Positions 34,433 to 45,184 of a stretch of DNA of 64,000 bases are shown here, piece by piece. The notes below the pieces were generated by a model. The model was not told where the DNA came from. It made no database searches and saw only the letters and a list, made by a program, of their open reading frames with translations. The DNA comes from Limnoperna fortunei (taxonomy: Eukaryota > Mollusca > Bivalvia > Mytilida > Modiolidae): the NCBI GenBank assembly GCA_944474755.1, contig OX104115.1, forward strand, positions 63,616,648 through 63,680,647, written 5' to 3'. Each line of letters begins with the position of its first letter. Within the stretch, counting starts at the first letter, position 1. A program made the position numbers and the translations under genes.

Positions 34433-34550
34433 GTCCGTATTTGTTTGATTATTTTTAAATTTTATAGACCATGAGATTAAATTCATTATTGTAAACTCTA
34501 TTATCTACTTACCTATATGACTTATTGTCATCTTTTAGAAGTTTTGACTG

Positions 34551-34590
34551 GATGACGCAACGAGTACATCTGTACTCGGTCTTCTCAAGC
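34551..34590. promoter_or_regulatory. Conserved dyad upstream of the promoter
   Basis: CGAGTACATCTGTACTCG is a near-perfect inverted repeat about 260 bp before the start codon. Related dyads, GAGTACAG(A/T)TGAG...CTCATCTGTACTC, sit at the same place in the plus-strand copies (for example 45033-45070, 46750-46790, 49137-49175, 53240-53285). The symmetry is kept although the loop varies, which suggests a protein-binding site or cruciform. Confidence 0.5.
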
Positions 34591-34675
34591 TGAAATCGTC
34601 ATTATTGAGGAATAAATTCATTTTTGTAACTTTGAGTATCTAATCACATAACAGTATGACTAATGAAATTAGAAT

Positions 34676-34828
34676 TTGCAATTTTGAACATCTGAAAAAG
34701 CAATATTCGCGACATTATTAGAAACAAACCTGCAGGATCTTTATGAAAACAATATGCAGATGGCTTCTCCAAATAATGGCAGCTCACAAGACCATCTGCT
34801 ATCCACACGCCACTATCTTTACAAGGAA
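34676..34828 (-). pseudogene. Third minus-strand copy, exon 2 with frameshift
   Basis: Acceptor CCATAG then PCKDSGVWIADGLVSC, HYLEKPSAYCFHKDPAGL. One extra base then shifts the frame, so the CC-x2-C end is lost and the frame runs on to a stop near 34660. An additional Cys replaces Gly in YGFH. Its signal exon is wrecked (36255-36311). Confidence 0.75.
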
Positions 34829-34879
34829 CTATGGTAGAATAATGAGTCGTAATAATAACAGTTATATACTTGACATAAA

Positions 34880-36254
34880 AATGAAGTCTTGAATGTAATC
34901 TATACGAAACTTGAGATCGAATTTGTTATTTTTATAATCATTTTCTACATAAATTGTTTGGGTTGCCTTATCTCTGCTTGTTCTTTGACAAAGTAAGGAA
35001 CCTGTAATTGTGTGTAGGCTATAATAATTTTAAAAAAATAAACGCATTTAACCTTGTTAATAATACTTATAGTTGAAAGCATAACTTCTAAATTAGAAAT
35101 TAAAAATGGCGTAAGTTGTGACTTCAATTATTTTGGATTTATGTTCTAATTATGGGATAATCAAATGCGCAGAGTGACTATTGAAAATATGCTTATGAGG
35201 GCCGCAATCGTATCAGATTGAAAATGTGCGCGGAGTGCATGAGTTTAATCTGAGCGCGTTTCGGAACTAGTGATTACATTTTTAATATTCACGATGCGTT
35301 ATCAATTATTACATCGACGAATATTTAATATGTCGCAAACAACTTCTGATGAACTTTGTTTTGAATGCTCTTGCGCGTCAATTTTTACTAGCGACGTCGT
35401 TAGGCACATTAATTGTGACCTCACTTCCAGGGAATAAAAGAACTCGATTTATTTCACATGTGATTTACTAGAATTTATTTCACTGAGAAATATCGGTATT
35501 TCATCACTGTCAATGTAATGATACATTTCATTATCTCATGCGATTCACAAAGGAATACCGCTTGTTTCCGCTGTCTATATAGGCATCTTATATATGTTGA
35601 AATGTCATCTTTATAAATATAATCATCAGTCCTAAGTGAAACTAAATAATTGATCATCAAATTTCGTATCTTTGGGACAGGTGTGGTCGGTGGGTTAGAA
35701 ATTTAGTCAGGATATACAGGAGTCACAACTTGCTTTTCTCAATGGGGTAAATGAATATATAGAGAAATATTAGATAAATAGATAAAAACGTTTGTCAGAC
35801 TAGAGACTCAAGTTTTTGTCATAAACCAGAACATAAAAGTGCCCCTCCACAAATTTTCTTATGCTAACTGATGCTGCCTTATAAGGCAATAGTGTAGAAA
35901 TCCCACTATTGCAATTTAAGTTAAGAAAATTATACAAGAATGAAACAGATTTGCAAAATAATTGCACAGTGACAAATGATCAAGGGTTTGGAATAGTGAC
36001 ACTAAGTCTTGAGTATGATAGGACCTGCGTACCGGGGTTAAATCAATAAACAGTGTAGATTATTATGTGAAATATAATTACTATTATATTATTAAATATT
36101 GGCACCTTCAGAATTTTCTTAAATATAATATCTGACAAAACAAAATTTTAAGAACAAAGAAACACAGTTAAAAGAGAGAAATAATTACAACCACACACAA
36201 TTATTTTCTAAAACTATAACACACGACACTTGTGATGATCATTAACAGATCGAA
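34880..36254. other. Intron-like and intergenic part of the third minus copy
   Basis: It contains blocks collinear with intron 1 of the plus-strand copies (for example about 35655-35760, reverse of the ...GACTCCTGTATATCCTGAC... block). No further exon seen. Confidence 0.5.
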
Positions 36255-36311
36255 TTTCCTTTAATATCCATACTCCTTTAAGTCATAACAAAAACACAAA
36301 AACGTTTTCAT
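36255..36311 (-). pseudogene. Decayed signal-peptide exon of the third minus copy
   Basis: ATG at 36311 is kept (MKTFLCFCYD...), but deletions shift the frame and the donor is gone. It aligns base by base with the intact exon at 34244-34301. Confidence 0.7.
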
Positions 36312-36539
36312 AATGGATTACTTCATATATATTTGATAAAGCATTTAATCACAATATGTTGTTTCTTTTACGAACTGTTCATTTAATACCTGACAGATAA
36401 TTTTATTGTTTGGGATGTCTCAGTTCAAGGTCGATTTAGTTTCCGAATTTATGAAAAGGATACTAACACATGTTAGTTGTAGCTATATAACATGTCCGAT
36501 GATTTTCTTTTTTAAATGGATAACTTCATATATATATTC

Positions 36540-37320
36540 ATTAAGATATTTAATAAAACTAGGTTCATCTTTTTTTAGAAATGTTAACTTTAGGCTGGAC
36601 AGAAATTGTAACTGTCTGTGATGTTTCAATTCAAGGTCAAGTTCATTTTTCTGAATTTGTTTGTTTAGATTTTAAATTTTATAGACCAAAAGATTAAAAT
36701 AATTAATTATTTAAGTGTATATCACTAATTGATTTGGATACAAATAAACAGACCTGTCTTTTGCATTCAACTTATTTACCATTTATATTTATCAAAAAAG
36801 CAATTCCTCCATCAATTTGACAAAGCAAGATACAATATTTTCCTCTAAAGCAATTGAAATAATTATTTGCTCTGTTCCTTTCACATACAGTCTGTGAAAT
36901 TTCAAATGCTTTCAAGTTTATTGACTGTGTCGTAATCATAGTTCAACAATTTCAAATGATAACATTTTCTGTTATTGACGACGAAATACCACTGAACCCC
37001 ATGTTGTATTCCTTCCATTTCAATGAAATCTAAAAGGCAAGACATTAATCCATAATCTACTTACACCATGTTAAATATATATTTAAGAGATTCTGTGGAT
37101 ATCCTGAGTAGCTTTACTTTCTTGGAATTTTGAGAAACAGTCATCTTTATTTAACCATTGTATTTATGAAGGTGCTAACAATTATAGGCTCCTATATTCT
37201 AACTAGAGCTGTCAGTTCTAATATATTTAGCGCCGTCTTTATATTCAAGAAATCTTGTATGTTCCGCTAATACTAAATGTATAATTACAAATTACCCTGT
37301 TTAAAACAGACATATTTTGT
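36540..37320 (-). repeat. Left arm of a large inverted repeat
   Basis: It pairs with 37808-38440 in reverse orientation at roughly 75-80% identity. The arm carries a promoter remnant of the cysteine-rich family (GTTTCAATTCAAGGTCAAG, about 36626-36644) and a decayed coding exon (36772-37029). The divergence shows the duplication is old. Confidence 0.8.
36772..37029 (-). pseudogene. Unknown exon X, left copy
   Basis: A good acceptor (TGTCTTGCCTTTTAG) precedes the frame FIEMEGIQHGVQWYFVVNNR KCYHLKLLNYDYDTVNKLES. A 4-bp insertion shifts the frame, which resumes as ISQTVCERNRANNYFNCFRG KYCILLCQIDGG and ends NINGK plus stop at 36772-36774. The right-arm copy (37935-38175) keeps the same frame, with shared QHG.QW, YHLKL, VNK, NNYFNCF-like and QIDG blocks. 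Substitutions between arms are compatible with former coding sequence. I do not recognise the protein; it may be the last exon of another gene or a divergent tail exon of this family. Confidence 0.5.
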
Positions 37321-37416
37321 AATTATAGTAAGTACGGATTTGCAGTCGTAATATTATTGCAGTTGTACAAACACGCGTTTTTGTCTGTCATTCATTTAAA
37401 TTAGCTTGACCAACTA

Positions 37417-37632
37417 CCGTATAAGTGGTTTTTTTCGCGGTGATTAAATTTTCGCTATATTCGCGGTAAAAGTTGGAACGCGAAAATAAAAACGCGCGAA
37501 ATATTAAAACCAATGATAGAGTTATTTACAATGATTACGGACCGCGAAAATTACATTACGCAAAAATAAACTCACCCAGTTTTTTAACAAAAACGCTAAC
37601 TTTTCCACACGCGAAAAAAACCACTTATACGG
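37417..37632. mobile_element. TIR element with TA target duplication (MITE)
   Basis: The termini CCGTATAAGTGGTTTTTTTC GCG and CGCGAAAAAAACCACTTATA CGG are inverted repeats of about 23 bp. TA dinucleotides flank at 37415-37416 and 37633-37634. Length is 216 bp with no coding capacity. TA duplication suggests mobilisation by a Tc1/mariner-type transposase. It sits in the spacer of the large inverted repeat. Confidence 0.85.
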
Positions 37633-37807
37633 TAATATACATAGGAATCTAGACGCGAGTTGCTAAATTTCATTTAACTGCTTCTGTTTATACATGTAGA
37701 GAACGACTTGTCATAAATAATCAGAAAAACTAAGAGGTGACATTCGTGATATTGCAATACTGCAATAATATACAGAATGCAAATACTGTACTTTTCTATA
37801 ATGAAGA

Positions 37808-38440
37808 CAAAATATGTTTATGTTTCACAGGGTAATTTCTAATTTTAAATTTAGAATTAGCGAAACTTATAAGATTTCTTGAATATAAATTTTGCCACGT
37901 ATCTACTCTTAAATATAAATGCATTATGGATTTTAAATTTCGTTGAAATAAGAAGGATACAACATGGGATTCAGTGGCATGTCGGCGTCAATAACATCTG
38001 CAGATATCATTTAAAATTGTCCTAGAAATATGACCCGGTCAATAAAGTTGTATCTAAAATTTCCCAGAGTGAATGTAAAAAGAACAGAACAAATAATTCT
38101 TTCAATTGCTTTATAGGAAAATATCATATATTGCTTTGGCAGATTGATGGAGTAGTTGTTATCTATATATATTAATGGTAAATAAATGATATGCAAAAGA
38201 CAGGTAAGTTAATTTTGATCCAAATCAATTAGTTAGACAACTAAGTAATTATTTACTCGAATTTAATTTAAAATTTGAATCTTTTGGTCTATGAAATTTT
38301 AAAATTAAACAAACAAATTCAGGAACGTGATCTTAACCTTGAATTGAAACAACCCACACTGCAAAAAAGTCAGTCTAGTATAAAATTAACATTTTGAAAA
38401 AGGATCAACCTAGTTTTCTTAGATATTTTTATAAATATAT
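37808..38440 (+). repeat. Right arm of the large inverted repeat
   Basis: It is the mirror of 36540-37320, with exon X (37935-38175) and a promoter remnant (TTAACCTTGAATTGAAACAA at about 38332-38351). Similarity stops near 38440, before a start codon, where unrelated sequence intervenes. Confidence 0.8.
37935..38175 (+). pseudogene. Unknown exon X, right copy
   Basis: The frame NFVEIRRIQHGIQWHVGVNN, ICRYHLKLS, stop, KYDPVNKVVSKISQSECKKN R, NNSFNCFIGKY, QIDG parallels the left-arm exon, with one in-frame TAG. The terminal stop TAA is at 38173-38175. The acceptor seen on the left (TTTTAG) is TTTTAA here, so this copy cannot splice. Confidence 0.5.
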
Positions 38441-38849
38441 AAAGAAATTTTGCGAGAATACATACTTTTGATTGGCTGGAAAATATTTTCAGTCATAGGA
38501 TGGACAAAAATTGATCGTCATTGATCGTCATGGAGACACGCATCCTTTGACGTCATATATTACACCGCCGGAAACTAACAGTTTTTGTGTTTATCTCTTT
38601 TTCAAAATAGTCCAGTTACAAAAATAAAATTCTTCAATATTTTTTCTATTGTTTAAATTTATTTATAAGTATTAACTACAAAAAATATTTCCCCCATCGA
38701 GCGATAACAAAATTTCCGTTTTGCACATTGTGTAACCATTAAATATGACGCTATTCACTAAAAAAACACTAAATCGATGAACGTGCGATATATATGTTAA
38801 GTTGTAACGCCTAACATGTGTTTGATTTCATTTTTATAAATAACAAATT

Positions 38850-39917
38850 CGGAAATGTGATCGCGACCTTGAATTGAAACATCCAAAATAATAAAATTAA
38901 CTGTCTAGTTTAAAATTAATATGTTGTAATGGACCAGCTTATTCTTCTCAATTATATATTAAGTCATTATGGAATACGTTATTGTGCTTCTTTTGTTATC
39001 TCCTACTGGAGCATGAACATTGTTGATGGTGCCAAGCTCGAATAATTTAAAAGTAGTTATATTTCACATAATATCTACAATGTTTATTCATTTATATTTT
39101 AATTTCCCTAAATATTCAACAGCTGAGCAACATTGTCCATTTCGTTTAACCTAATTTGCTGTACCAGCACGTGACTGATTGTTGACGTCATAATTATAAG
39201 TATTAATGCATTGACTATACATGGATTCTTCTGCAAACAACAAGTGACGACACTAAAAATTGTGAATTGCAAATATTAACTTACTACTATGTAAAATTTT
39301 TTTTTTAATCTTTTCATAGTATTGAATTTAAAATATAAGAATCGTTTTCAATTGTTGGTTAGATTATTGAATATAGACGACTTTGGGTGGGTTTACGCTA
39401 AACATAAAACGCTATACCGCTTCGCGGTTTATTGGCGTAACCGACCCAAAGTCGTCTATATCCAATAATCTAACCAACAATTGAAAACAATCCTTTAAAA
39501 TTTGATACGCAGGTTCTATAATATACAAGATTTAATATCAATATTCGAAACCCGGGATCCTTCGTCACTGTTCGATTATTGTGCAAGTATTTTTCGTAAT
39601 TGTATAATTGTCTTAACCTAAGTGCGCTAGTAGGACTTCTATAATATTGTCTTATAAGGCAGCTTTAAATTTATCCTCAGTAAAATTAGGGGAAGGGAGA
39701 TTTTATGTTCTTGTTTATGACGAAAACATGTGTCTCCAGTCTGAAAGATAAGAAGATAGCAGATGATCTGGTGAGTTGTCAGTATTTGGAGAAGCCATCT
39801 ACATATGGTTTTCATAAAAACCCTGCAAGTAATTTCCATCAATATCGCGGAGATGGCTATTTGGGATGTTCAAAAGAACAAATTCTAAATTCGTTAGTCA
39901 TACAGTTAATTGATTAG
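38850..39917 (+). pseudogene. Plus-strand cysteine-rich copy 1
   Basis: The promoter block GCGACCTTGAATTGAAACAT is followed by ATG at 38969 (MEYVIVLLLLSPTGA then a stop). The exon 2 remnant at 39744-39917 reads IADDLVSCQYLEKPSTYGFH, NFHQYRGDGYLGCSKEQ. Its CKDS start is replaced by intron-derived sequence, so the first Cys is lost. It keeps the ancestral reading frame through HQYRGD...GC, unlike most other plus copies. Confidence 0.7.
39328..39502. repeat. Foldback with arms of about 65 bp
   Basis: CAATTGTTGGTTAGATTATT GAATATAGACGACTTTGGGT on the left is mirrored by ACCCAAAGTCGTCTATATCC AATAATCTAACCAACAATTG on the right, around a 30-45 bp loop containing CGCTATACCGCTTCGCGG. It lies in the intron-like part of plus copy 1 and is absent at that place in the other copies, so it looks like an insertion. 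Confidence 0.8.
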
Positions 39918-40139
39918 ATACCCAAATTTACAATAATAAATTTATTCCTTGGCAATTGCTGATTTCAGATTGAGATGACCGAGTACAGAGTTCGTGCTCA
40001 CTCATCTGTAACTGTAACGTCATCCAATTCAAACGCCTGTAAGAAAATAAGTCATACAGTTAAGTTATTAGAAACTAGAATTTACAATACTTAAATTTAA
40101 TCTGTTGGTCTACACAATCTAAAAATAAACAAACAAATA

Positions 40140-41525
40140 TGGACACGTGATCTCGACCTTGAAATGAACCATCCCATACAAACAAAATATATGTCAAGTG
40201 TTAAAGGAACAATTCGTAAAAGTATCAATTTATTTTGCTTAAATTCTTCAACAAATATATATGACGTCATCGATAGTGAAAAGCATTGTTGTGCTTCTTT
40301 TGTGATCTCTTAATGGATTATGACATTTTTAAGTAAGCTGTGTGTATTATTTGGTATTATCAGTGTTTTTTTTTAGTTATACACCATGTTTGTATTTGAG
40401 TGCAATTATTTCTCTCTTTAACTTTGTTTCTTCGCATATTTTGTCTTGTAAGATATGATATTGAAGAAATTATTGATGGTGCCAAGATAAAAGAATATAA
40501 AAGTAGTTAAAGTTCCCATAATAATCCGCACTGTTCATTCATTTAACTTTGATGCGCAAGTCCTATAATATACAAAATTTAATATCACTATTCAAAGCCC
40601 GTTATCCTTTGTCATTGTGCGATTATTGTGCAAGTATTTTACGTTATTGTATAATTTTCTTAACATAAATGCGCTAGTAGGACTTCTACAATATTTTCTT
40701 TTCAGGCAGCTTTAAATTTAACCTGACAATAGGGGAGGGACGCTTTTATGTTCGTGTTTATGACAAAAACTTGTGTTTCTAGTCTGACGAACGTTTCTAT
40801 CTTATTCCCCAATATTTCTCATTTTGTTCATATACCTAATAGCGAAGAGCAGGTTGTGACTCCTGCCTATCCTGAATAATTCCTAGCACATCGGCCACTC
40901 CTGTAGCAACGATACTAAATCTGATTGTCAATTATTTAGTTTAACCTTAGACTGATGTTAAGATATCTGTACAGGTGATATTTCAACACATATGAGGTGT
41001 TATGCCATAAATATCTGACGCAATTTTATCGATATAATCAGTATACAGACAGCGAAAATGCACCCAACTCCTTTGTGACTCGCATGAGATATTAAAATGT
41101 ATTAAAACATTAATCGAATATCACTACTTACGATATTGTTAAATTCCTATTTGAAAGTTATGCTTGAAACTAAAAGTATAATTAACACTGCTGAAAGCAT
41201 TATTTTTTATTGGTAAATTATAATAACCTAAACAAAATAACAGGTTGCTTAATTATATACGTATAAACAGAGATAGCGTATTAAGTCCAAACAATTTATG
41301 GAGAAAATGTTTAGAAAAGTAATAAATTGGAATCAAGTTTCTATTGAAGTTTCGTATCACCAATAGATTATATTTCGGGCTTCATTTTTAAGTCAAGTAC
41401 ATAACTATCATTATTACGACAAAGTATTCTAACATTATAGAATTTGCAAGATAGTGCCGGGTGGATAGCAGATGGTCTTGGTGTCTGTCAGTAATTGGAG
41501 AAGCCATCTATATCTGGTTTATAAC
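40140..41525 (+). pseudogene. Plus-strand cysteine-rich copy 2
   Basis: The promoter block (CACGTGATCTCGACCTTGAA, about 40144) is followed by a CRE-like ATGACGTCAT at 40260. The exon 1 remnant near 40278 has GTG for ATG and an early TGA. The exon 2 remnant at 41433-41525 (GATAGTGCCGGGTGGATAGC) breaks off after about 90 bp and runs into the next promoter region. Confidence 0.7.
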
Positions 41526-41564
41526 AAATAACAATAAAATTTAATCTTTTGGTCTAAAAATTTA

Positions 41565-42722
41565 AAAATAACCAAACAAATACTAACACGTGATCGTCGA
41601 CCTTGAATTGAAACATTCCAAACAATAAAAATATATGTCAAGTATGAAATGAACACGTCGTAAAAGGAGCAATTTATTTTGATTAAATACTTCAACAAGT
41701 ATATGTATAAATATATGAGGTCATCCATAATAAAAAAGAATGTTGTGCTTTTGTGGGGATCTTTTAATCTTGTATGGACAGTTTTAATTAAGTTGAGTTT
41801 ATTAATGGGTATCACCAATGTCGTCTATTGTAGTTTTACACAATACTTGTGTGCGAGTGTAATTATTTCTTGATTTAACATCATTTTTCTTTGCATATTT
41901 TGTTATGCAAGTCATTATATTTAAGACCATATTGATGTCGCCAAGCTAGAAGAAGAAATATAAAAAAAAAAGAAAATATAGTTAAATTTTGCATAATATT
42001 CTATGATGTTTATTAATTTAGCAGTGATACGCAGTTCCTATACAAGCCTTACGATAACTAGTTAATACCCACGATCCGTTCTCAATGTGCGATTATTGTG
42101 CAAGTATTTTTCGTTCTTTTATAATTTTGTAAACGTTAAATACAATAATGTGATTTCTGCACGATTGTTTATAAGGTAGCAATAAAGTTATCTTTAAAAA
42201 ATGGTTAGGGGTGCTTTTTTATTCTTGTTTATTAAAAAATTTGCGTCTTTAGTCTGACAAACTAAATTTCCTAGTCCATAGCTACTCCTGTCCCAAGATA
42301 CGAAATGTGTTCCTTCCTTTGTGTGTCAGTTATTATGTTTCACCTGAGTCTGATATTAAACTATTTATAAAGATGACATTTCAACACATATAAGTTGTTA
42401 TGACATAACATATCTGACGCAAAATCGATCGATATATTGTGTATAGGTTAATTCATTTTAAAGTTTAGTATGACCAATATATAACATTTAAGGCTTCATT
42501 TTTCGTCAAGAATATAATTGTTATTCTTACGACACATTATTTTATTATCACAGTTCATTGGAAAGATAGTGGTGTGTGGATAGCAGATGTTCTTGGGAGC
42601 TGACCATGCTTGGAGAAGTAATCTGCCTATGGTTTTCATAAAAATCCTGCAGGTGTTTGCCAACAATATCAGTAAGAGTGTTGGTGGAACTGTTCAAACT
42701 TAAGATGTGATATATATTAAAT
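41565..42722 (+). pseudogene. Plus-strand cysteine-rich copy 3
   Basis: Promoter block at about 41587. The exon 1 remnant at 41731-41796 has lost its ATG. Exon 2 at 42554-42721 begins HWKDSGVWIA (first Cys replaced by Trp), has stops inside, and keeps the end TGTTCAAACTTAAGATGTGA. It is nearly collinear with the copy at 62345-63432, about 20.8 kb away. Confidence 0.7.
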
Positions 42723-42799
42723 AAAGCAAACGAACACTTTAAAAATAAAATGAGGAAGTTTACACAATTATTATGGTACTATTAATATTTTATTAAATG

Positions 42800-42985
42800 T
42801 TGTTACTACAGTACTTGCACCCGTACACGCAACACCTTGACTGATTGATAACTGATTGCTGACGAATTTTGGAACACTGACGGATCGCTGACTGATTGAT
42901 GACGAATACATCCGTCCAAAATTATCAATCCATCATAACCTTGGTAACCGTCAGCGATCAGTCCAATCAGTGCGATCCAGAATCC
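42800..42985. repeat. Dyad-rich block, copy 1
   Basis: Repeated short inverted words (TGACTGATTG, CTGACGGATCGCTGACTGAT, CAATCAGTGCGATCC) give an imperfect hairpin. The same block occurs at 63520-63718. The 63526-63720 minus frame is a by-product of these words. Confidence 0.6.
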
Positions 42986-43764
42986 GTCATTTAATTATAT
43001 GTATAAATCTGTCAGTTTATCGACGGATACATATAAATTAATAATTTAAAGATGAAACGAATTCTGGGTCATTTGTATATTATATGAATTGATAATACAA
43101 TTTTTAATAAAATTAACGCAAGTATTCAAAAGAATAGTTAATGCAAATGTCTCGTTCTAAAAAAAATAAATACACATATTTAATAAAAAACAACAAATAT
43201 ATATTTTCGTTCTATTATTATAGCAAATTTCTTTAAGGAAGGACATATCTGTGGGTCAAGCCCTGTTAACCCTAATAAAAATTACGTTCGATTTAAGGCA
43301 CATCAGTAGCGACGAGGTAAATTTTTCAATTTCGTAATCCATTATTCATCCTTTTTTATTTCCGCGACTCGTGATTTCGGCTTATTTTATTTTCTCTGAC
43401 CTGTTAGATGTATATTTAATGTCGTATATTAATCCGACCCGTTCCCCCAATCAGCAACAGATTTATTCACATTGAGCAAAGGACATGGCCTCTTTTTGAC
43501 ATACATCATTTTTACATGCGGTTAAAAAAAACTATTTAAATGTATGCATGCATGTTTTTATTTAGTTTCAAACATTTTTAAATTCAATTATAAGGCTGTT
43601 ATGTATAAATTTTGAAACCGTTGTACAAATATTGTCAATCAAAACACATTGTTTACTAAACAAAAAGGTGAAAATATTGTAAAATATACAGTGATTTATG
43701 TCGCAAGTTTTATTTGATATGTAATAAAAGTAGTTAAGTGTACTTACATTTACGTTGGATTGTT

Positions 43765-43985
43765 TGATTGTTTAGGGATTTCAGCAACATTATAGTTATT
43801 TCATAGGGTTCAGTTTTTATTGGGATTTGAGTGGGAGTAAGCCTGAGTACAGGTTAAAACCGACATTCATTGTCAATTAAGTTGAGGTCAGGCACACCCC
43901 CACCATACATTCAAAAATCCGCAACCTGTTGACACACATGTGATAACTAGTAGATGACTAGAAAATCAGCCACCGAGGCCACAAT
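43765..43985 (-). mobile_element. Old diverged copy of the 10.4-kb SINE family
   Basis: Plus-strand TTCAGCAACATTATAGTTAT TTCATAGGGTTCAGTTTTTA TTGGGA and the far end GACACACATGTGATAACTAG TAGATGACTAGAAAATC...CACCGAGGCCAC align with the SINE at 10444-10696, with many changes. Confidence 0.65.
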
Positions 43986-44214
43986 AACGCCGGCGAGAAA
44001 AGTCTGCGAATACTGCATTGAAGCATAACAATGTGTTACAGATAGACACGTATTATAGTACGAAATAGTAATATTTAAACGAAACGTCCTTAATTCTTTA
44101 TGTCTATAAAGATCGGTTTAAACATTGTCATTACAGTCACATCGATAAAACAGAACCTTTTCAGAACTTGCCCTTTAAGACAGATTCCTTCACTTTGAAC
44201 AGTAACTTATTTCT

Positions 44215-44555
44215 TTGATTGATTGATTGATTGTCTTCCAGCGAGCAGTATTTCAGCTTTATTCAGGACGAGAGAAAGTTAAAAAAATCAATTAGAGAAA
44301 GATGGACCAAAGGGCCAAAATTTGAACTGCACTGAAAAATATGGGGTATGGGTAGGAGCGAAAGTATACTTTTTGAGCTACCAAAAGAGATGTTTACCGT
44401 GCAAGGAGCTTGACACTCTCAAAACACGCCACCCGCTATGGTCCGCGGACAGGCTTTTCTGTGTTATGACCTGAATCACCCCACCCCAAACGAGAGGGCA
44501 TCCCTTATCCGCCACCTGAGGACAAGCTGAACAGCTATGTGAACCATAGTAACTT
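44215..44555. repeat. GC-richer dispersed repeat candidate
   Basis: It starts with (TTGA)n and CCAGCGAGCAGTATTTCAGC TTTATTCAGG and ends with CCACCTGAGGACAAGCTGAA. The base composition stands out from its surroundings and the start recalls (GATT)n-initiated repeats near 17810 and 62275. Not identified. Confidence 0.4.
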
Positions 44556-44584
44556 ATTTCAAATTCTCAGCAATATAAATGAAA

Positions 44585-44960
44585 TCATTTATATACGTAT
44601 AAACAGAGATAGCGTAACGTGCAAACAATTTATGGAGAACATGTTTAGAAAAGTAATAAATTGGTATCAAGTTTCGGTTGAAGTTTCATATGACCAATAG
44701 ATTATATTTCCGGCTTCATGTTTTTTCGTGAAGTACATAATTGTCATTATCAGGACAAATTATTCTAACATCATAGTTTCTTGCAAAGATAGTGCCGCGT
44801 GGATTGCAGATGATCTTGTGAGCTGTGCTGTATTTGAAGAGGCCATCTACATATGGTTTTCATAAATACCCTGCAAGTGTTTTTCCATCGATATCGTGGA
44901 GATTGCTTTTTGGGATGTTCAAAAGAACAAATTCTAAATTAATTATGAATACAGTTAAGC
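44585..44960 (+). pseudogene. Plus-strand cysteine-rich copy 4 (exon 2 only)
   Basis: Acceptor ATCATAG before 44777, then SCKDSAAWIADDLVSC-like sequence with one extra-base shift (AGCTGTGCTGTATTTG). The later part YGFHKYPASVFPSISWRLLF shows the family frameshift described for copies 5, 7, 8 and 10. No exon 1 precedes it. Confidence 0.7.
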
Positions 44961-45184
44961 GAGTAGATACTCAAATTTACAATAATGAATTTATTCTTCG
45001 GCAATGGCCGATTTCAGGTTGAGATGACCGAGTACAGTTGAGTTCATGCTCACTCATCTGTACTCGTTACGTCATCCAATCTAAACGCATAAAAGAAGAA
45101 AAGTCGTACAGTTAAGTAATTAGAAACACGAAATTACAATAATTAAATTTAATCTGTTGGTCTATACAATTTCAAAATAACCAA

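Larger units (their letters stand above)
43300..44584. other. Non-array insert between copies 3 and 4
   Basis: Array similarity ends near 43300 and resumes at about 44585 (TATATACGTATAAACAGAGA). The insert holds an old SINE (43765-43985) and a GC-richer block (44215-44555), otherwise AT-rich DNA. Confidence 0.6.

Noticed and set aside
31467..34828. Assignment of the six-cysteine module to the ShKT family
   Set aside because: CKD at the start and C-x2-C at the end agree, but the C-x13-C-x18-C-x6-C-C spacing does not match the usual ShKT arrangement.
36772..38210. Exon X read on the opposite strand in each arm (for example 38011-38196 minus), or continuing through the GTAAGT at 38207
   Set aside because: The chosen frame has shared blocks, a shared stop and a good acceptor in the left arm. 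The opposite-strand frames have fewer shared residues, and the GTAAGT lies after the shared stop codon and is not kept in the left arm.
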